DNA of 29,052 bases, taken from positions 1 to 29,052 of the forward strand of contig JBMGUZ010000034.1 in NCBI GenBank assembly GCA_051530055.1, read 5' to 3'. The notes beneath the pieces are model-generated. The model ran no database searches. It was not told where the DNA came from and saw only the letters and a list, made by a program, of their open reading frames with translations. Position numbers and translations under genes: made by a program. This DNA is from Neoechinorhynchus agilis. Its lineage: Eukaryota; Acanthocephala. Every line of letters begins with the position of its first letter. Position 1 is the first letter of the stretch. Shown piece after piece: positions 10,581 to 22,400 of this stretch.

Positions 10581-10988
10581 CCTTAATGTGTCGAATTAAT
10601 CAAGACCCAAATAAATGATAGAAATGTAAAGCGTAAACAAACTCAATCTTTTGAGTAAGTTAAAAGTGTCAATTTGAAGTCTCCAGCAATGCCTTTTTTA
10701 CGATATCGAGAAGTGCACTCTTAAGATAATAAGAAATTTAGAAAGCAGTTTCCGCAAATGCTTTAATGTGTCGAACTAATCAAGATCCAAATAAATGATA
10801 GAATTGTAAAACGTAAACAAAATCAATCTTTTGAGCGGGTTAAGTGTCAATTTAAAGTATCGAACAATGCTTTTTTTACGATATCGAGGGTAATGCACTA
10901 TGAAGATAATAAGAAATTTAGAAAGCATTTTCCGCAAGTGATTAAATGTGTCGAATTAATAAAGACCCAAATAAATGATAGAATCGTG
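10581..10988 (+). repeat. 180-bp tandem repeat, about 2.3 copies
   Basis: The string around AATGTGTCGAATTAATCAAG followed by CCAAATAAATGATAGAA recurs at 10583, 10763 and 10943, exactly 180 bases apart each time. The two full copies differ by scattered substitutions and by small indels that cancel out. The third copy breaks off near 10988, about 20 bases before the 2.1-kb repeat begins. The unit is AT-rich and has no coding potential. Confidence 0.8.
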
Positions 10989-11009
10989 GTTTTTAAATGC
11001 TTAAGTTAA

Positions 11010-13096
11010 AAGAACGAATAGTTGACATTTAGCAAAATTCTGTACTTGAACAACACAGAGTTCGTAAAGATACTCCCAAGCGCAAAGATGGACATTTTTT
11101 GTCATTTAGATAACATTCAGTATTCGCCGAATGAAGTTGACTCAATGGCGAATGTTTAATATAGTAAAACTAATTGAAGGTAATGTTGAAGAAATATTTA
11201 TTATTTAACTTTGGGTATTAAGAGCATCGATTGATTGAGATATTAGAAAACGTTTCTGAGAAATCCTGTTTAGGGCAAGAATTTGTTATTGAAAAAGAGA
11301 ATGAAATATGGTCGTGCATTTAGAATTGTTCAAGAAATGTTTAACTAGTTGCCTAATTTTTGTTGGATTCGGACACAAATGGCTTTTCACTATACTCGAT
11401 TTCGAACTTTGCGCATAAAAGACGTATAATTTCGTGAATGAGCGGCTTTCCGATTATGTTATTCGCTTATTCGCATCAAACGTATTTAATAACCCTTATA
11501 AAATGCAAAATTACAAAAATTTGGAATCAATGCATCAATTTAAGTGATAATTTTGTCTGGAGATCTTTCCGAACATCAATAATCCTCAATATCTATGGAA
11601 AGCGAAACTTGACCTTGCATTAAGACTTGCAAACACGGTAAAGAATTGAAATGTATCTAAAGACGTCTGCATTTTTAGTAGATATGAAGTGAGATCGAAA
11701 ATAGTTCCTTTTTCTTGCTGTTTGATCATATAAAAAGACATCAATAAGTTCAAAATCAGTCGTACGTTTAGAGAACAGCTCTTATCGTCCTTGATTCCAA
11801 TCTGCAATTTTTATCAGTATTCTTGTATGAACGGGAAATAGCGAAAATTCTGCCCATCTCTTGTATACCCTTCGTCCAATAAAAAGTGCTTGCTAAGATT
11901 CAAACTTTTGCAATAGAATATAAATAATCGTTCGTATGTTGGTCTTCAATAAAAGTCACTGCGTTTCTTAAGGAAGATTAAAACTGTAATAGAGAACGAC
12001 ACTGCTCTAAAATCTTTTATAAATTAAAAAGAGGACTAATAGAAACCGAGAGAACTTTTAAAAGCGAACTTCCATTGGCAACATTGTTTTATTTCGACGG
12101 TGTTGCCGTGAACAAATTGAAACTCACTTCAGAAATTAAGCTGGACACGCAATTTACTATGCAATTTTAACTGCGCTAATAATTAAAACGAAATGTATAG
12201 CTAACATAAATCTTTTTGGGTAAATATAAAGATTTATCAATAGAATTTACTTAATACGTTTTAAGGCTATAATACCACTTCGATCAGATGTTCACTCAAA
12301 AAATCTTCAAGTGAAATTCGATTAGCGTTCTGATTTCTTTATAAGCTACGCAGAATCGTTCAAGTCTCATGAAATTGAAATATAAACATTAAATAGACTA
12401 GGAACAAAAGCTAAAAACCGAATGCTTGTATGAACGTTCAATTTTGTATAACGGAGTAATAACATTAAAACATAGTTTAAAGATTATTTCGCTTAGATAA
12501 GTGCATTCAATGTTGACGTTGCTATATCTTCTCATACAGAATTTCAAAATAAGTGAGTTGTTGCGCGACAAGTAATTCGTTATCCGATAATATTGGGCAA
12601 ATTTTATTGAGAAAGGATATCAAGATTTTGGACGATCGATTTAAAAATAAGTGATTTAATTTTCGGGTTAGTTTCAAGTAGCTGGAATTTTAAACATTTT
12701 TTAAACTATTCCCGACATTCTGGGTAGCTTTTTTGATGCTCGGACCTTAAAAATACTATCCTGTAAGTGTATTTAATATTCGCAATATAATAAAGGAGTC
12801 ATACGAACTGTAAAAAAGGAAAGAGGCTACTTTTCCAAATGCATTTAATCGGTTCAAGAGGATAATGCACTTCTTAGCTATTTTAGAAAGCTGATATTTT
12901 CTACTTCAAATCTTAAGGTGTTCTAAGAACAGATTTTGTTAATGAAGAAAAATTACGTCCGGTTTAATGTCAATAACTTCATCCAAAGTTTGATGACAAA
13001 GAAAGCATTCCTCTTGCAGAACGTAAACCGAATTTTCCGAAATCGAATTCTCAAATATAATTCAATGCATTATATGGAAATCATCCATTTGTATCT
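11010..13096 (+). repeat. 2.1-kb direct repeat, copy A
   Basis: This 2,087-base AT-rich segment recurs at 16650-18745 in the same orientation and is nearly identical by eye. The differences I found are a few substitutions, one replacement (5 bases here against 22 in copy B after GGATTCGG, near 11371) and an 8-base TTATTCGC duplication present only here (near 11460-11475). I see no convincing gene: the 73-codon frame at 11586-11807 (minus) is the same in both copies simply because the DNA is. The ends show no terminal inverted repeats or TG...CA, so I cannot class it as a known transposon. It may be a segmental duplication or a non-autonomous element. Confidence 0.9.
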
Positions 13097-13141
13097 TTCA
13101 AATAGATTTCAAATAAATGAAATTTGAAACCTATACAAATG
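13086..13141 (+). repeat. palindrome spanning the right edge of copy A
   Basis: Two nested inverted pairs form a possible hairpin: CATTTGTAT (13086-13094) with ATACAAATG (13133-13141), and TTTCAAAT (13096-13103) with ATTTGAAA (13122-13129). The left arm overlaps the last bases shared with copy B, and the right arm lies outside the repeat. The loop is about 18 bases. Confidence 0.7.
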
Positions 13142-13627
13142 TAACAGTATCCCATTTGCAAAACAGATTTAATAGAGTTCACTGTTTTAAGCATTCTTGT
13201 GAAGTTTACTTGTTTAAAAATTGGCCATCAGGTTATCTGCCCTCATTTAAATTCATTTGGGGAAGGACGAAAGCTGTCGTCCTCTTATTTAGATAAAACT
13301 CAGTACTGGAGAACACCTTATTAAAATATTCAACAACCTGAAATTAACTAAGACCATAAGAATTAAAATGAATATAATTATTTTGAAGAAATTGCGCATT
13401 TTAGTATCACGATCGTCTCATTAAGATATGAATTTTCTGTCCCTATCAAATTGTAGGTTTATAGAAGACAATTGCATCCTTAGCCAATCACAATCTTCGC
13501 ACAATAAAGAAACAAATACATACAGTTATTAATCGCAATAAAAAAGATCACGAGTCTGAAGTTCCAAAACTTAAGCTACGTTCTGGTTGTGAATCGCGTC
13601 GCATATTCCTCATAGCAACTCTAATCT
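13142..13627. other. spacer downstream of trehalase
   Basis: AT-rich sequence with no gene visible. It probably contains the trehalase 3' UTR on the minus strand, but I find no clear AATAAA for that strand close to the stop codon. Confidence 0.4.
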
Positions 13628-15805
13628 TCACGCAAAGTATGGATAGCAGGATAATGCCGAGAAGTCCAGAAACTCGACAAGGACTATTGTGGTCGTCCTG
13701 AAGTCAAACGGAGACTTAATGACTAAGCGATGACCAAACTCGAATAAATAGTTAAGCGCCACCCCATTAGTCCATCCAAAACCAACTTGGACTTCGTATT
13801 CGCCACCCTCTCCAGGGTATCCGGGAGTTACGGCACTGTACTTTTCGTACATATTCGAAGTTGATTTGAATGTTTGATAATTGTTAGCAATCCATCTTTC
13901 TAACAAATCAAAGGCTAACCCAGCGGAATTTCCACACTTGATATTCATTAAGCCTCGGATTACGATATCCTGCACAGGCGCCCAAGCATTTGGGAGGTCC
14001 CACTGTTCAAGGCTTGTGACAAATGAAGTTGGAAAGCCGCTGGGAAACGACAATACGTCGAGGTCCTCAAGCCGTTTGACGATCCTGTGCAGTTCATCGT
14101 CAGTTAACGAATGGCTCTTTGCCCACAAAGGAAACAGATTCGATGCATAGAAGGTTTTGTGAGTAGCGTTAAAGTCCAAATCAAAGTCATACCATTGAAG
14201 ATCGACAGGATCCCACATGTATTTTGTTAAACCCATTCGAATTCGTTCCTTTTGATTATTAAAATATTGAACCTTGTCCGTCCTATTTAGCAATAATTCA
14301 AATTTGGACAATTTATCCGCCACAAGGAAAAGAATACTATTGAGGCAAACTGGAATAATCCGGGTTGTACGAATACTATACATTCTCCTCGCGTGTGGCC
14401 CGGTGTATGCCAGCCAACGATTGTATTGGTACTTAAATGGATTTAAGAGCGAATAGAAAGTCAGAAGATTTGTTTGGACTTCACTGTTCCGAAAAGCTAA
14501 GACTCAAAATAAACCAATGAAAAGTGTAAACTAATACTCAAGTCCGCTGAATTTGTTTCAAGGCGATTAATGAATACCATTGCCATTTCAAAAAGCATTT
14601 CTTACTATGTAAAAGTTTCAAACGAAGGAGTTTGTACTTTTGGATAAATTTAAACTACTCCACCCAGACTATTAAATGGTTCAAAGTCTCGCAAAATATG
14701 GCCCAAAAAGGGTAAATGCGAAAATCCTAAAGAACAAACAGAACAACAAATTCGTTCGTCTGCTTGTAAAGAGGTTTCTTTAAAGCTCAAGGTTTGGATT
14801 CTGAGAACGAATGAGCAACCTCCTTAAGTACCAAGACTTAGAGCTGAAATCCCAACCGCTCTCCGCAGCCGAGGTAATGTCGATAAATACTTGTTCTCTA
14901 CTTCTATTCATTTTCTCTTCGGCTTCGTTCGCTGTTTTGAGATCCTCTTTGAAAGATTCAGGGCGCTCACTTGTAATATTTGTCCGATATTGAAACAGGA
15001 GAACATCATCCGGCTGGCCATCTATTTTCACCGTCCGGTTCCGCACCCAGAAATCGAATTCCATCTCTAAAACCACGATGGAATTTCGAATAAATTCTTT
15101 ATCTTTTGTCTTTTCGTAGTAATCATCGACCATTAATGTAAGTACTGGTGGCTGCGATCGAGTTGTGTAATAAATTCGCCCACCATTAGGAACAAGTCCA
15201 TATTTAATAACACTATCGAACATACTTAAAATCATATCCTTTACGGTGTCGGTCATTCCGCACCGCAACGCTCCTTTTGCCGTCCAATATGAATCCCAAT
15301 AGTAAACTTCCCGGAACCTACCCCCGGGCACGAGGTTTGGATATCTCATGGAAAGGAACGATGTACGTTTTAAATTTAAATTCTTCGCTTGTTCTCTGCA
15401 TAACAATTTCCATTGTCGATTGAGGTGGCGAGCAAAACCCCGATACTTGCTATCTTTAATCTGTTCATCGATATCTCGTAAGTTTTCTTGCCAATCGGAT
15501 GGAACAATCTCTTTTAATTCACTACCAGGATCACTGAAATATTTACTTACAACCGCCTTTACTTTTGCACTATCGTTGCCGGCATTTATAAGTTCCTTTG
15601 TGAAGTTGGCTTCCATCACATCCCAATCAAATTTCATTACCAGGTCGACGATTGATTTCGAATCTGAATAAATATTTGCATCTCCGATCAGCCGCAAATA
15701 CGTTCCATTGCAGTAAAATGGAGCCGTGCACGGCGGTTCGCAAAGTGTCGGTGCCATGATTGCTGCGAGAATGATGAATATTGTCGAATAAAATCCTTGG
15801 ATCAT
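13628..15805 (-). CDS. trehalase (GH37), secreted
   Basis: Trehalase hydrolyses alpha,alpha-trehalose to two glucose molecules. The ATG at 15805 opens a signal peptide (MIQGFYSTIFIILAAIMAPT), so the enzyme is exported. Proposed exons are 15805-14832 and 14483-13628, with a 348-base intron. They total 1,830 bases, exactly 610 codons, giving 609 residues, a normal length. Signature 1, PGGRFREVYYWDSY, is at 160-173. The acid catalyst is in ESGWDFSS (Asp319). Signature 2, QWDLPNAWAP, is near 485-494, and the second catalytic residue is in GGEYEVQVGFGWTNG (Glu about 553). The exon joint is less sure: a donor at 14837 would also keep frame, and the acceptor after GGAACAG is mediocre. Oddities are a stretch of about 35 residues (NLLTFYSLLNPFKYQYNRWL and more) between ESGWDFSS and SIRTTRIIPV that most trehalases lack, and IIPVCLN where IIPVDLN is usual. 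The C-terminal 20 residues are fairly hydrophobic and could be an anchor. It may be one of several trehalase genes, as nematodes often have. Confidence 0.88.
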
Positions 15806-15998
15806 TGTATTTTTGCTGACGCCTCAGTTGGTGAGATTCTTTTATTAGAAAAGTCTTCAGTCTTTTTTTCGAGGATTGATCAAAAGCGATAGAGTGTTGT
15901 AGTTTTGCACAGGTAAAACTCAAGGTAATTTTTCTTAAGCGTTCGTTTGAAAGGATTGAAGTTTGTAAAATCTTAACTCAATGTACTCGTTACTCGAC

Positions 15999-16006
15999 TT
16001 TATATA
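15999..16006 (-). promoter_or_regulatory. TATA-box-like element of trehalase
   Basis: TATATAAA on the minus strand, about 195 bases upstream of the trehalase ATG. If used, it would give a 5' UTR of about 165 bases, or one with a small leader intron. The context (AGTATATAAAGTCGAG) is a better match to a core promoter than the surrounding AT-rich DNA. Confidence 0.45.
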
Positions 16007-16635
16007 CTAACAAATGTTTACGCTTCAAAACGATATGCTCGAAAACAAAATGTTGTTGAGGGGTTTAAAAATTGAAGTGAGTAAAATAGTCATGTCGATA
16101 AACACGAAAACATCGCTCAATTAAGTTTTCATGAGAACAAACAACATTTTAAAGTAGCAGTTTAAAAAAATTTACCAACAGTTAATTAATTGCGTTTCCA
16201 GTAGATTCGAATTTAATCATTTTTAGATTTAGAACGGAATTTACTTTAGAATCGATTTGTAAATACCTAAATCCATTGAACTGAAAGAGGCAATCCGACA
16301 GTTAAAGATTCGTTTTTAAGAATATTTGTTTTTGCAAAAACCTCAATCGTTTGCTATTCGGTTGCAAGAGGCTGAAACGGATATACAGGAAATTGAGCTC
16401 ATTATTAGTTTCTATAAAAGAATACAATTGACGGGCCGGCAACGAAATGGAAATTTCTAGATTTTTATTGGTGAAATATTCGTTGCTAGATATTGAATTT
16501 TAATCGCTTCAGAGCAACGGCGCGTTAACCAAACCTTTGTATGATGTTCAAACTTGAACTCGTCATAGTAAGATTATCGAATAAAATTTTTTCTTTTAAA
16601 TGGACGCCTTTGAGTTTCGAATTCGCCTCCGCTTC
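16007..16635. other. upstream region of trehalase, nothing else recognised
   Basis: About 630 bases between the trehalase promoter and copy B of the 2.1-kb repeat. I see no open frame, RNA gene or repeat. It is single copy within the window: the matching position left of copy A is occupied by the 180-bp tandem repeat instead. Confidence 0.5.
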
Positions 16636-16658
16636 TTCGTTCTTGAGCTAAGAACGAA
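16636..16658 (+). repeat. palindrome spanning the left edge of copy B
   Basis: TTCGTTCTT (16636-16644), a 5-base loop GAGCT, and AAGAACGAA (16650-16658) form a perfect 9-bp stem. The right arm is the first nine bases of the 2.1-kb repeat and the left arm lies just outside it. Copy A has the same right arm but not the left arm. Confidence 0.75.
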
Positions 16659-18745
16659 TAGTTGACATTTAGCAAAATTCTGTACTTGAACAACACAGAG
16701 TTCGTAAAGATACTCCCAAGCGTAAAGATGGACATTTTTTGTCATTTAGATAACATTCAGTATTCGCCGAATGAAGTTGACTCAATGGTGAATGTTTAAT
16801 ATAGTAAAACTAATTGAAGGTAATGTTGAAGAAATATTTATTATTTAACTTTGGGTATTAAGAGCATCGATTGATTGAGATATTAGAAAACGTTTCTGAG
16901 AAATCCTGTTTAGGGCAAGAATTTGTTATTGAAAAAGAGAATGAAATATGGTCGTGCATTTAGAATTGTTCAAGAAATGTTTAACTAGTTGCCTAATTTT
17001 TGTGGGATTCGGCCGTTTCTTGTGTTTAAAATTTAATGGCTTTTCACTATACTCGATTTCGAACTTTGCGCATAAAAGACGTATAATTTCGTGAATGAGC
17101 GGCTTTCCGATTATGTTATTCGCATCAAACGTATTTAATAACCCTTATAAAATGCAAAATTACAAAAATTTGGAATCAATGCATCAATTTAAGTGATAAT
17201 TTTGTCTGGAGATCTTTCCGAACATCAATAATCCTCAATATCTATGGAAAGCGAAACTTGACCTTGCATTAAGACTTGCAAACACGGTAAAGAATTGAAA
17301 TGTATCTAAAGACGTCTGCATTTTTAGTAGATATGAAGTGAGATCGAAAATAGTTCCTTTTTCTTGCTGTTTGATCATATAAAAAGACATCAATAAGTTC
17401 AAAATCAGTCGTACGTTTAGAGAACAGCTCTTATCGTCCTTGATTCCAATCTGCAATTTTTATCAGTATTCTTGTATGAACGGGAAATAGCGAAAATTCT
17501 GCCCATCTCTTGTATACCCTTCGTCCAATAAAAAGTGCTTGCTAAGATTCAAACTTTTGCAATAGAATATAAATAATCGTTCGTATGTTGGTCTTCAATA
17601 AAAGTCACTGCGTTTCTTAAGGAAGATTAAAACTGTAATAGAGAACGACACTGCTCTAAAATCTTTTATAAATTAAAAAGAGGACTAATAGAAACCGAGA
17701 GAACTTTTAAAAGCGAACTTCCATTGGCAACATTGTTTTATTTCGACGGTGTTGCCGTGAACAAATTGAAACTCACTTCAGAAATTAAGCTGGACACGCA
17801 ATTTACTATGCAATTTTAACTGCGCTAATAATTAAAACGAAATGTATAGCTAACATAAATCTTTTTGGGTAATTATAAAGATTTATCAATAGAATTTAAT
17901 TAATACGTTTTAAGGCTATAATACCACTTCGATCAGATGTTCACTCAAAAAATCTTCAAGTGAAATTCGATTAGCGTTCTGATTTCTTTATAAGCTACGC
18001 AGAATCGTTCAAGTCTCATGAAATTGAAATATAAACATTAAATAGACTAGGAACAAAAGCTAAAAACCGAATGCTTGTATGAACGTTCAATTTTGTATAA
18101 CGGAGTAATAACATTAAAACATAGTTTAAAGATTATTTCGCTTAGATAAGTGCATTCAATGTCGACGTTGCTATATCTTCTCATACAGAATTTCAAAATA
18201 AGTGAGTTGTTGCGCGACAAGTAATTCGTTATCCGATAATATTGGGCAAATTTTATTGAGAAAGGATATCAAGATTTTGGACGATCGATTTAAAAATAAG
18301 TGATTTAATTTTCGGGTTAGTTTCAAGTAGCTGGAATTTTAAACATTTTTTAAACTATTCCCGACATTCTGGGTAGCTTTTTTGATGCTCGGACCTTAAA
18401 AATACTATCCTGTAAGTGTATTTAATATTCGCAATATAATAAAGGAGTCATACGAACTGTAAAAAAGGAAAGAGGCTACTTTTCCAAATGCATTTAATCG
18501 GTTCAAGAGGATAGCGCACTTCCTAGCTATTTTAGAAAGCTGATATTTTCTACTTCAAATCTTAAGGTGTTCTAAGAACAGATTTTGTTAATGAAGAAAA
18601 ATTACGTCCGGTTTAATGTCAATAACTTCATCCAAAGTTTGATGACAAAGAAAGCATTCCTCTTGCAGAACGTAAACCGAATTTTCCGAAATCGAATTCT
18701 CCAATATAATTCAATGCTTTATATGGAAATCATCCATTTGTATCT
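16650..18745 (+). repeat. 2.1-kb direct repeat, copy B
   Basis: A 2,096-base segment nearly identical to 11010-13096, offset by 5,640 bases at its left end. The nine-base length difference equals the 17 extra bases near 17017-17038 minus the 8-base TTATTCGC duplication that only copy A has. Shared sequence ends at CATTTGTATCT; here the satellite begins at once, whereas copy A continues into unique AT-rich DNA. Substitutions are few, so the duplication is recent or the copies are kept alike by gene conversion. Confidence 0.9.
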
Positions 18746-19400
18746 CTACAACCAAAACCGACTTTCCAACCCGGCGGGATATTCTCACCCGAACGAACCT
18801 CCCACGACTGAATAGTCCCACTCGAATAGACATCCCTCCCACCAGATATTACAACTAGAATCGGCCTTCCAACCTGACCGGTTATTCTTAAACCTACGGA
18901 CACATTCTCACCCGAACGAGATTCCCTCGACTGAATAGTCCCACCCGAATAGACATCCCTCCCACCAGACATTACCACCAGAACCGGCCTTCCAACCTGA
19001 CCGGATATTCTAAAACGAACGGACACATTCTCACCCGAACGAGCCTCCCTCGACTGAATAGTCCCACTCGAATAGACATCCCTCCGACCAGACATTACCA
19101 CCAGTACCGGCCTTCCAACCTGACCGGATATTCTCAAACGTACGGACACATTCTCACCCGAACGAACCTCCTTCTGCTGGATAGTCCCACTCGAATAGAC
19201 ATCCCTCCGACAAGACATTACCACCAGTACCGGCCTTCCAACCTGACCGGATATTCTCAAACGTACGGACACATTCTCACCCGAACGAACCTCCTTCTGC
19301 TGGATAGTGCCACTCGAATAGACATCCCTCCGACCAGACACTACCACCAGAACCGGCCTTCCAACCCGACAGGATATTCTCAAACGTACGGACACATTCT
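18746..19400. repeat. diverged left edge of the satellite
   Basis: The first unit is truncated: it lacks a 20-base stretch between two copies of ATTCTCA, leaving GATATTCTCACCCG. The next units carry private changes such as GGTTATTCTTAAACCTACGG, CTCCCACCAG for CTCCGACCAG, and AGAATCGG or AGAACCGG for AGTACCGG. Units at 19160-19320 have CTTCTGCTGG where most later copies of that module have CTTCTACTGG. Divergence falls off towards the core, the usual picture for an array edge that no longer takes part in unequal exchange. Confidence 0.8.
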
Positions 19401-22400
19401 ATCCCGAACGAGCCTCCCTCGACTGAATAGTCCCACTCGAATAGACACCCCGCCGAGCAGACAATACCACCTGTACCGGCCTTCCAACCTGACCGGATAT
19501 TCTCAAACGAACGGACACATTCTCACCCGAACGAACCTCCCTCGACAGAATAGTCACACTCGAATAGACATCCCTCCGACCAGACATAACCACCAGTACC
19601 GGCCTTCCAACCTGACCGGATATTCTCAAACGTACGGACACATTCTCACCCAAACGAACCTCCTTCTGCTGGATAGTCCCACCCCAACGAACCTCCCTCG
19701 ACTTGATAGTCCCACCCGAACGAGCCTCCCTCGACTGAATAGACCCACTCGAATAGACATCCCTCCGACCAGACATTACCACCAGTACCGGCCTTCCAAC
19801 CTGACCGGATATTCTCAAACGTACGGACACATTCTCACCCGAACGAACCTCCTTCTACTGGATAGTCCCACCGAACGAGCCTCCCTCGACTGAATAGTCC
19901 CACTCGAATAGACATCCCTCCGACCAGACATTACCACCAGTACCGGCCTTCCAACCTGACCGGATATTCTCAAACGTACGGACACATTCTCACCCGAACG
20001 AACCTCCCTCGACTGAATAGTCCCACTCGAATAGACATCCCTCCGACCAGACATTACCACCAGTACCGGCCTTCCAACCTGACCGGATATTCTCAAACGT
20101 ACGGACACATTCTCACCCGAACGAACCTCCTTCTACTGGATAGTCCCACCCGAACGAGCCTCCCTCGACTGAATAGTCCCACTCGAATAGACATCCCTCC
20201 GACCAGACATTACCACCAGTACCGGCCTTCCAACCTGACCGGATATTCTCAAACGTACGGACACATTCTCACCCGAACGAACCTCCTTCTACTGGATAGT
20301 CCCACTCGAATAGACATCCCTCCGACCAGACATTACCACCAGTACCGGCCTTCCAACCTGACCGGATATTCTCAAACGTACGGACACATTCTCACCCGAA
20401 CGAACCTCCTTCTACTGGATAGTCCCACTCGAATAGACATCCCTCCGACCAGACATTACCACCAGTACCGGCCTTCCAACCTGACCGGATATTCTCAAAC
20501 GTACGGACACATTCTCACCCGAACGAACCTCCCTCGACTGAATAGTCCCACTCGAATAGACATCCCTCCGACCAGACATTACCACCAGTACCGGCCTTCC
20601 AACCTGACCGGATATTCTCAAACGTACGGACACATTCTCACCCGAACGAACCTCCTTCTACTGGATAGTCCCACCCGAACGAGCCTCCTCGACTGAATAG
20701 TCCCACTCGAATAGACATCCCTCCGACCAGACATTACCACCAGTACCGGCCTTCCAACCTGACCGGATATTCTCAAACGTACGGACACATTCTCACCCGA
20801 ACGAACCTCCCTCGACTGAATAGTCCCACTCGAATAGACATCCCTCCGACCAGACATTACCACCAGTACCGGCCTTCCAACCTGACCGGATATTCTCAAA
20901 CGTACGGACACATTCTCACCCGAACGAACCTCCTTCTACTGGATAGTCCCACCCGAACGAGCCTCCCTCGACTGAATAGTCCCACTCGAATAGACATCCC
21001 TCCGACCAGACATTACCACCAGTACCGGCCTTCCAACCTGACCGGATATTCTCAAACGTACGGACACATTCTCACCCGAACGAACCTCCTTCTACTGGAT
21101 AGTCCCACTCGAATAGACATCCCTCCGACCAGACATTACCACCAGTACCGGCCTTCCAACCTGACCGGATATTCTCAAACGTACGGACACGTTCTCACCC
21201 GAACGAACCTCCCTCGACTGGATAGTCCACCCGAACGAGCCTCCCTCGACTGAATAGTCCCACTCGAATAGACATCCCTCCGACCAGACATTACCACCAG
21301 TACCGGCCTTCCAACCTGACCGGATATTCTCAAACGTACGGACACATTCTCACCCGAACGAACCTCCTTCTACTGGATAGTCCCACTCGAATAGACATCC
21401 CTCCGACCAGACATTACCACCAGTACCGGCCTTCCAACCTGACCGGATATTCTCAAACGTACGGACACATTCTCACCCGAACGAACCTCCCTCGACTGAA
21501 TAGTCCCACTCGAATAGACATCCCTCCGACCAGACATTACCACCAGTACCGGCCTTCCAACCTGACCGGATATTCTCAAACGTACGGACACATTCTCACC
21601 CGAACGAACCTCCCTCGACTGAATAGTCCCACTCGAATAGACATCCCTCCGACCAGACATTACCACCAGTACCGGCCTTCCAACCTGACCGGATATTCTC
21701 AAACGTACGGACACATTCTCACCCGAACGAACCTCCTTCTACTGGATAGTCCCACCCGAACGAGCCTCCCTCGACTGAATAGTCCCACTCGAATAGACAT
21801 CCCTCCGACCAGACATTACCACCAGTACCGGCCTTCCAACCTGACCGGATATTCTCAAACGTACGGACACATTCTCACCCGAACGAACCTCCCTCGACTG
21901 AATAGTCCCACTCGAATAGACATCCCTCCGACCAGACATTACCACCAGTACCGGCCTTCCAACCTGACCGGATATTCTCAAACGTACGGACACATTCTCA
22001 CCCGAACGAACCTCCTTCTACTGGATAGTCCCACCCGAACGAGCCTCCCTCGACTGGATAGTCCCACTCGAATAGACATCCCTCCGACCAGACATTACCA
22101 CCAGTACCGGCCTTCCAACCTGACCGGATATTCTCAAACGGGGACACATTCTCACCCGAACGAGCCTCCCTCGACTGGATAGTCCCACTCGAATAGACAT
22201 CCCTCCGACCAGACATTACCACCAGTACCGGCCTTCCAACCTGACCGGATATTCTCAAACGTACGGACACATTCTCACCCGAACGAACCTCCTTCTACTG
22301 GATAGTCCCACTCGAATAGACATCCCTCCGACCAGACATTACCACCAGTACCGGCCTTCCAACCTGACCGGATATTCTCAAACGTACGGACACATTCTCA

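Noticed and set aside
11586-11807. A 73-codon minus-strand frame, identical at 17235-17456, as a conserved gene
   Set aside because: The two copies are identical because the whole 2.1-kb DNA is. The frame has no signal, motif or codon pattern suggesting a protein.
16636-16658. Helitron 3' hairpin
   Set aside because: No CTRR end follows the stem at the proper distance, and no TC start or Rep/helicase sequence is seen. The stem straddles the repeat edge and does not lie inside it.
11010-18745. The paired 2.1-kb repeats as long terminal repeats of one element
   Set aside because: The interior is a spliced trehalase gene on the minus strand with its own promoter; there are no TG...CA ends, no primer-binding site or retroelement genes between the copies.
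18730-19395. A 221-codon minus-strand frame as a real repeat-protein gene
   Set aside because: It consists of satellite units plus a short tail. No ATG-led start or promoter is visible (it opens from GTG), and neighbouring units are broken by indels and stops.
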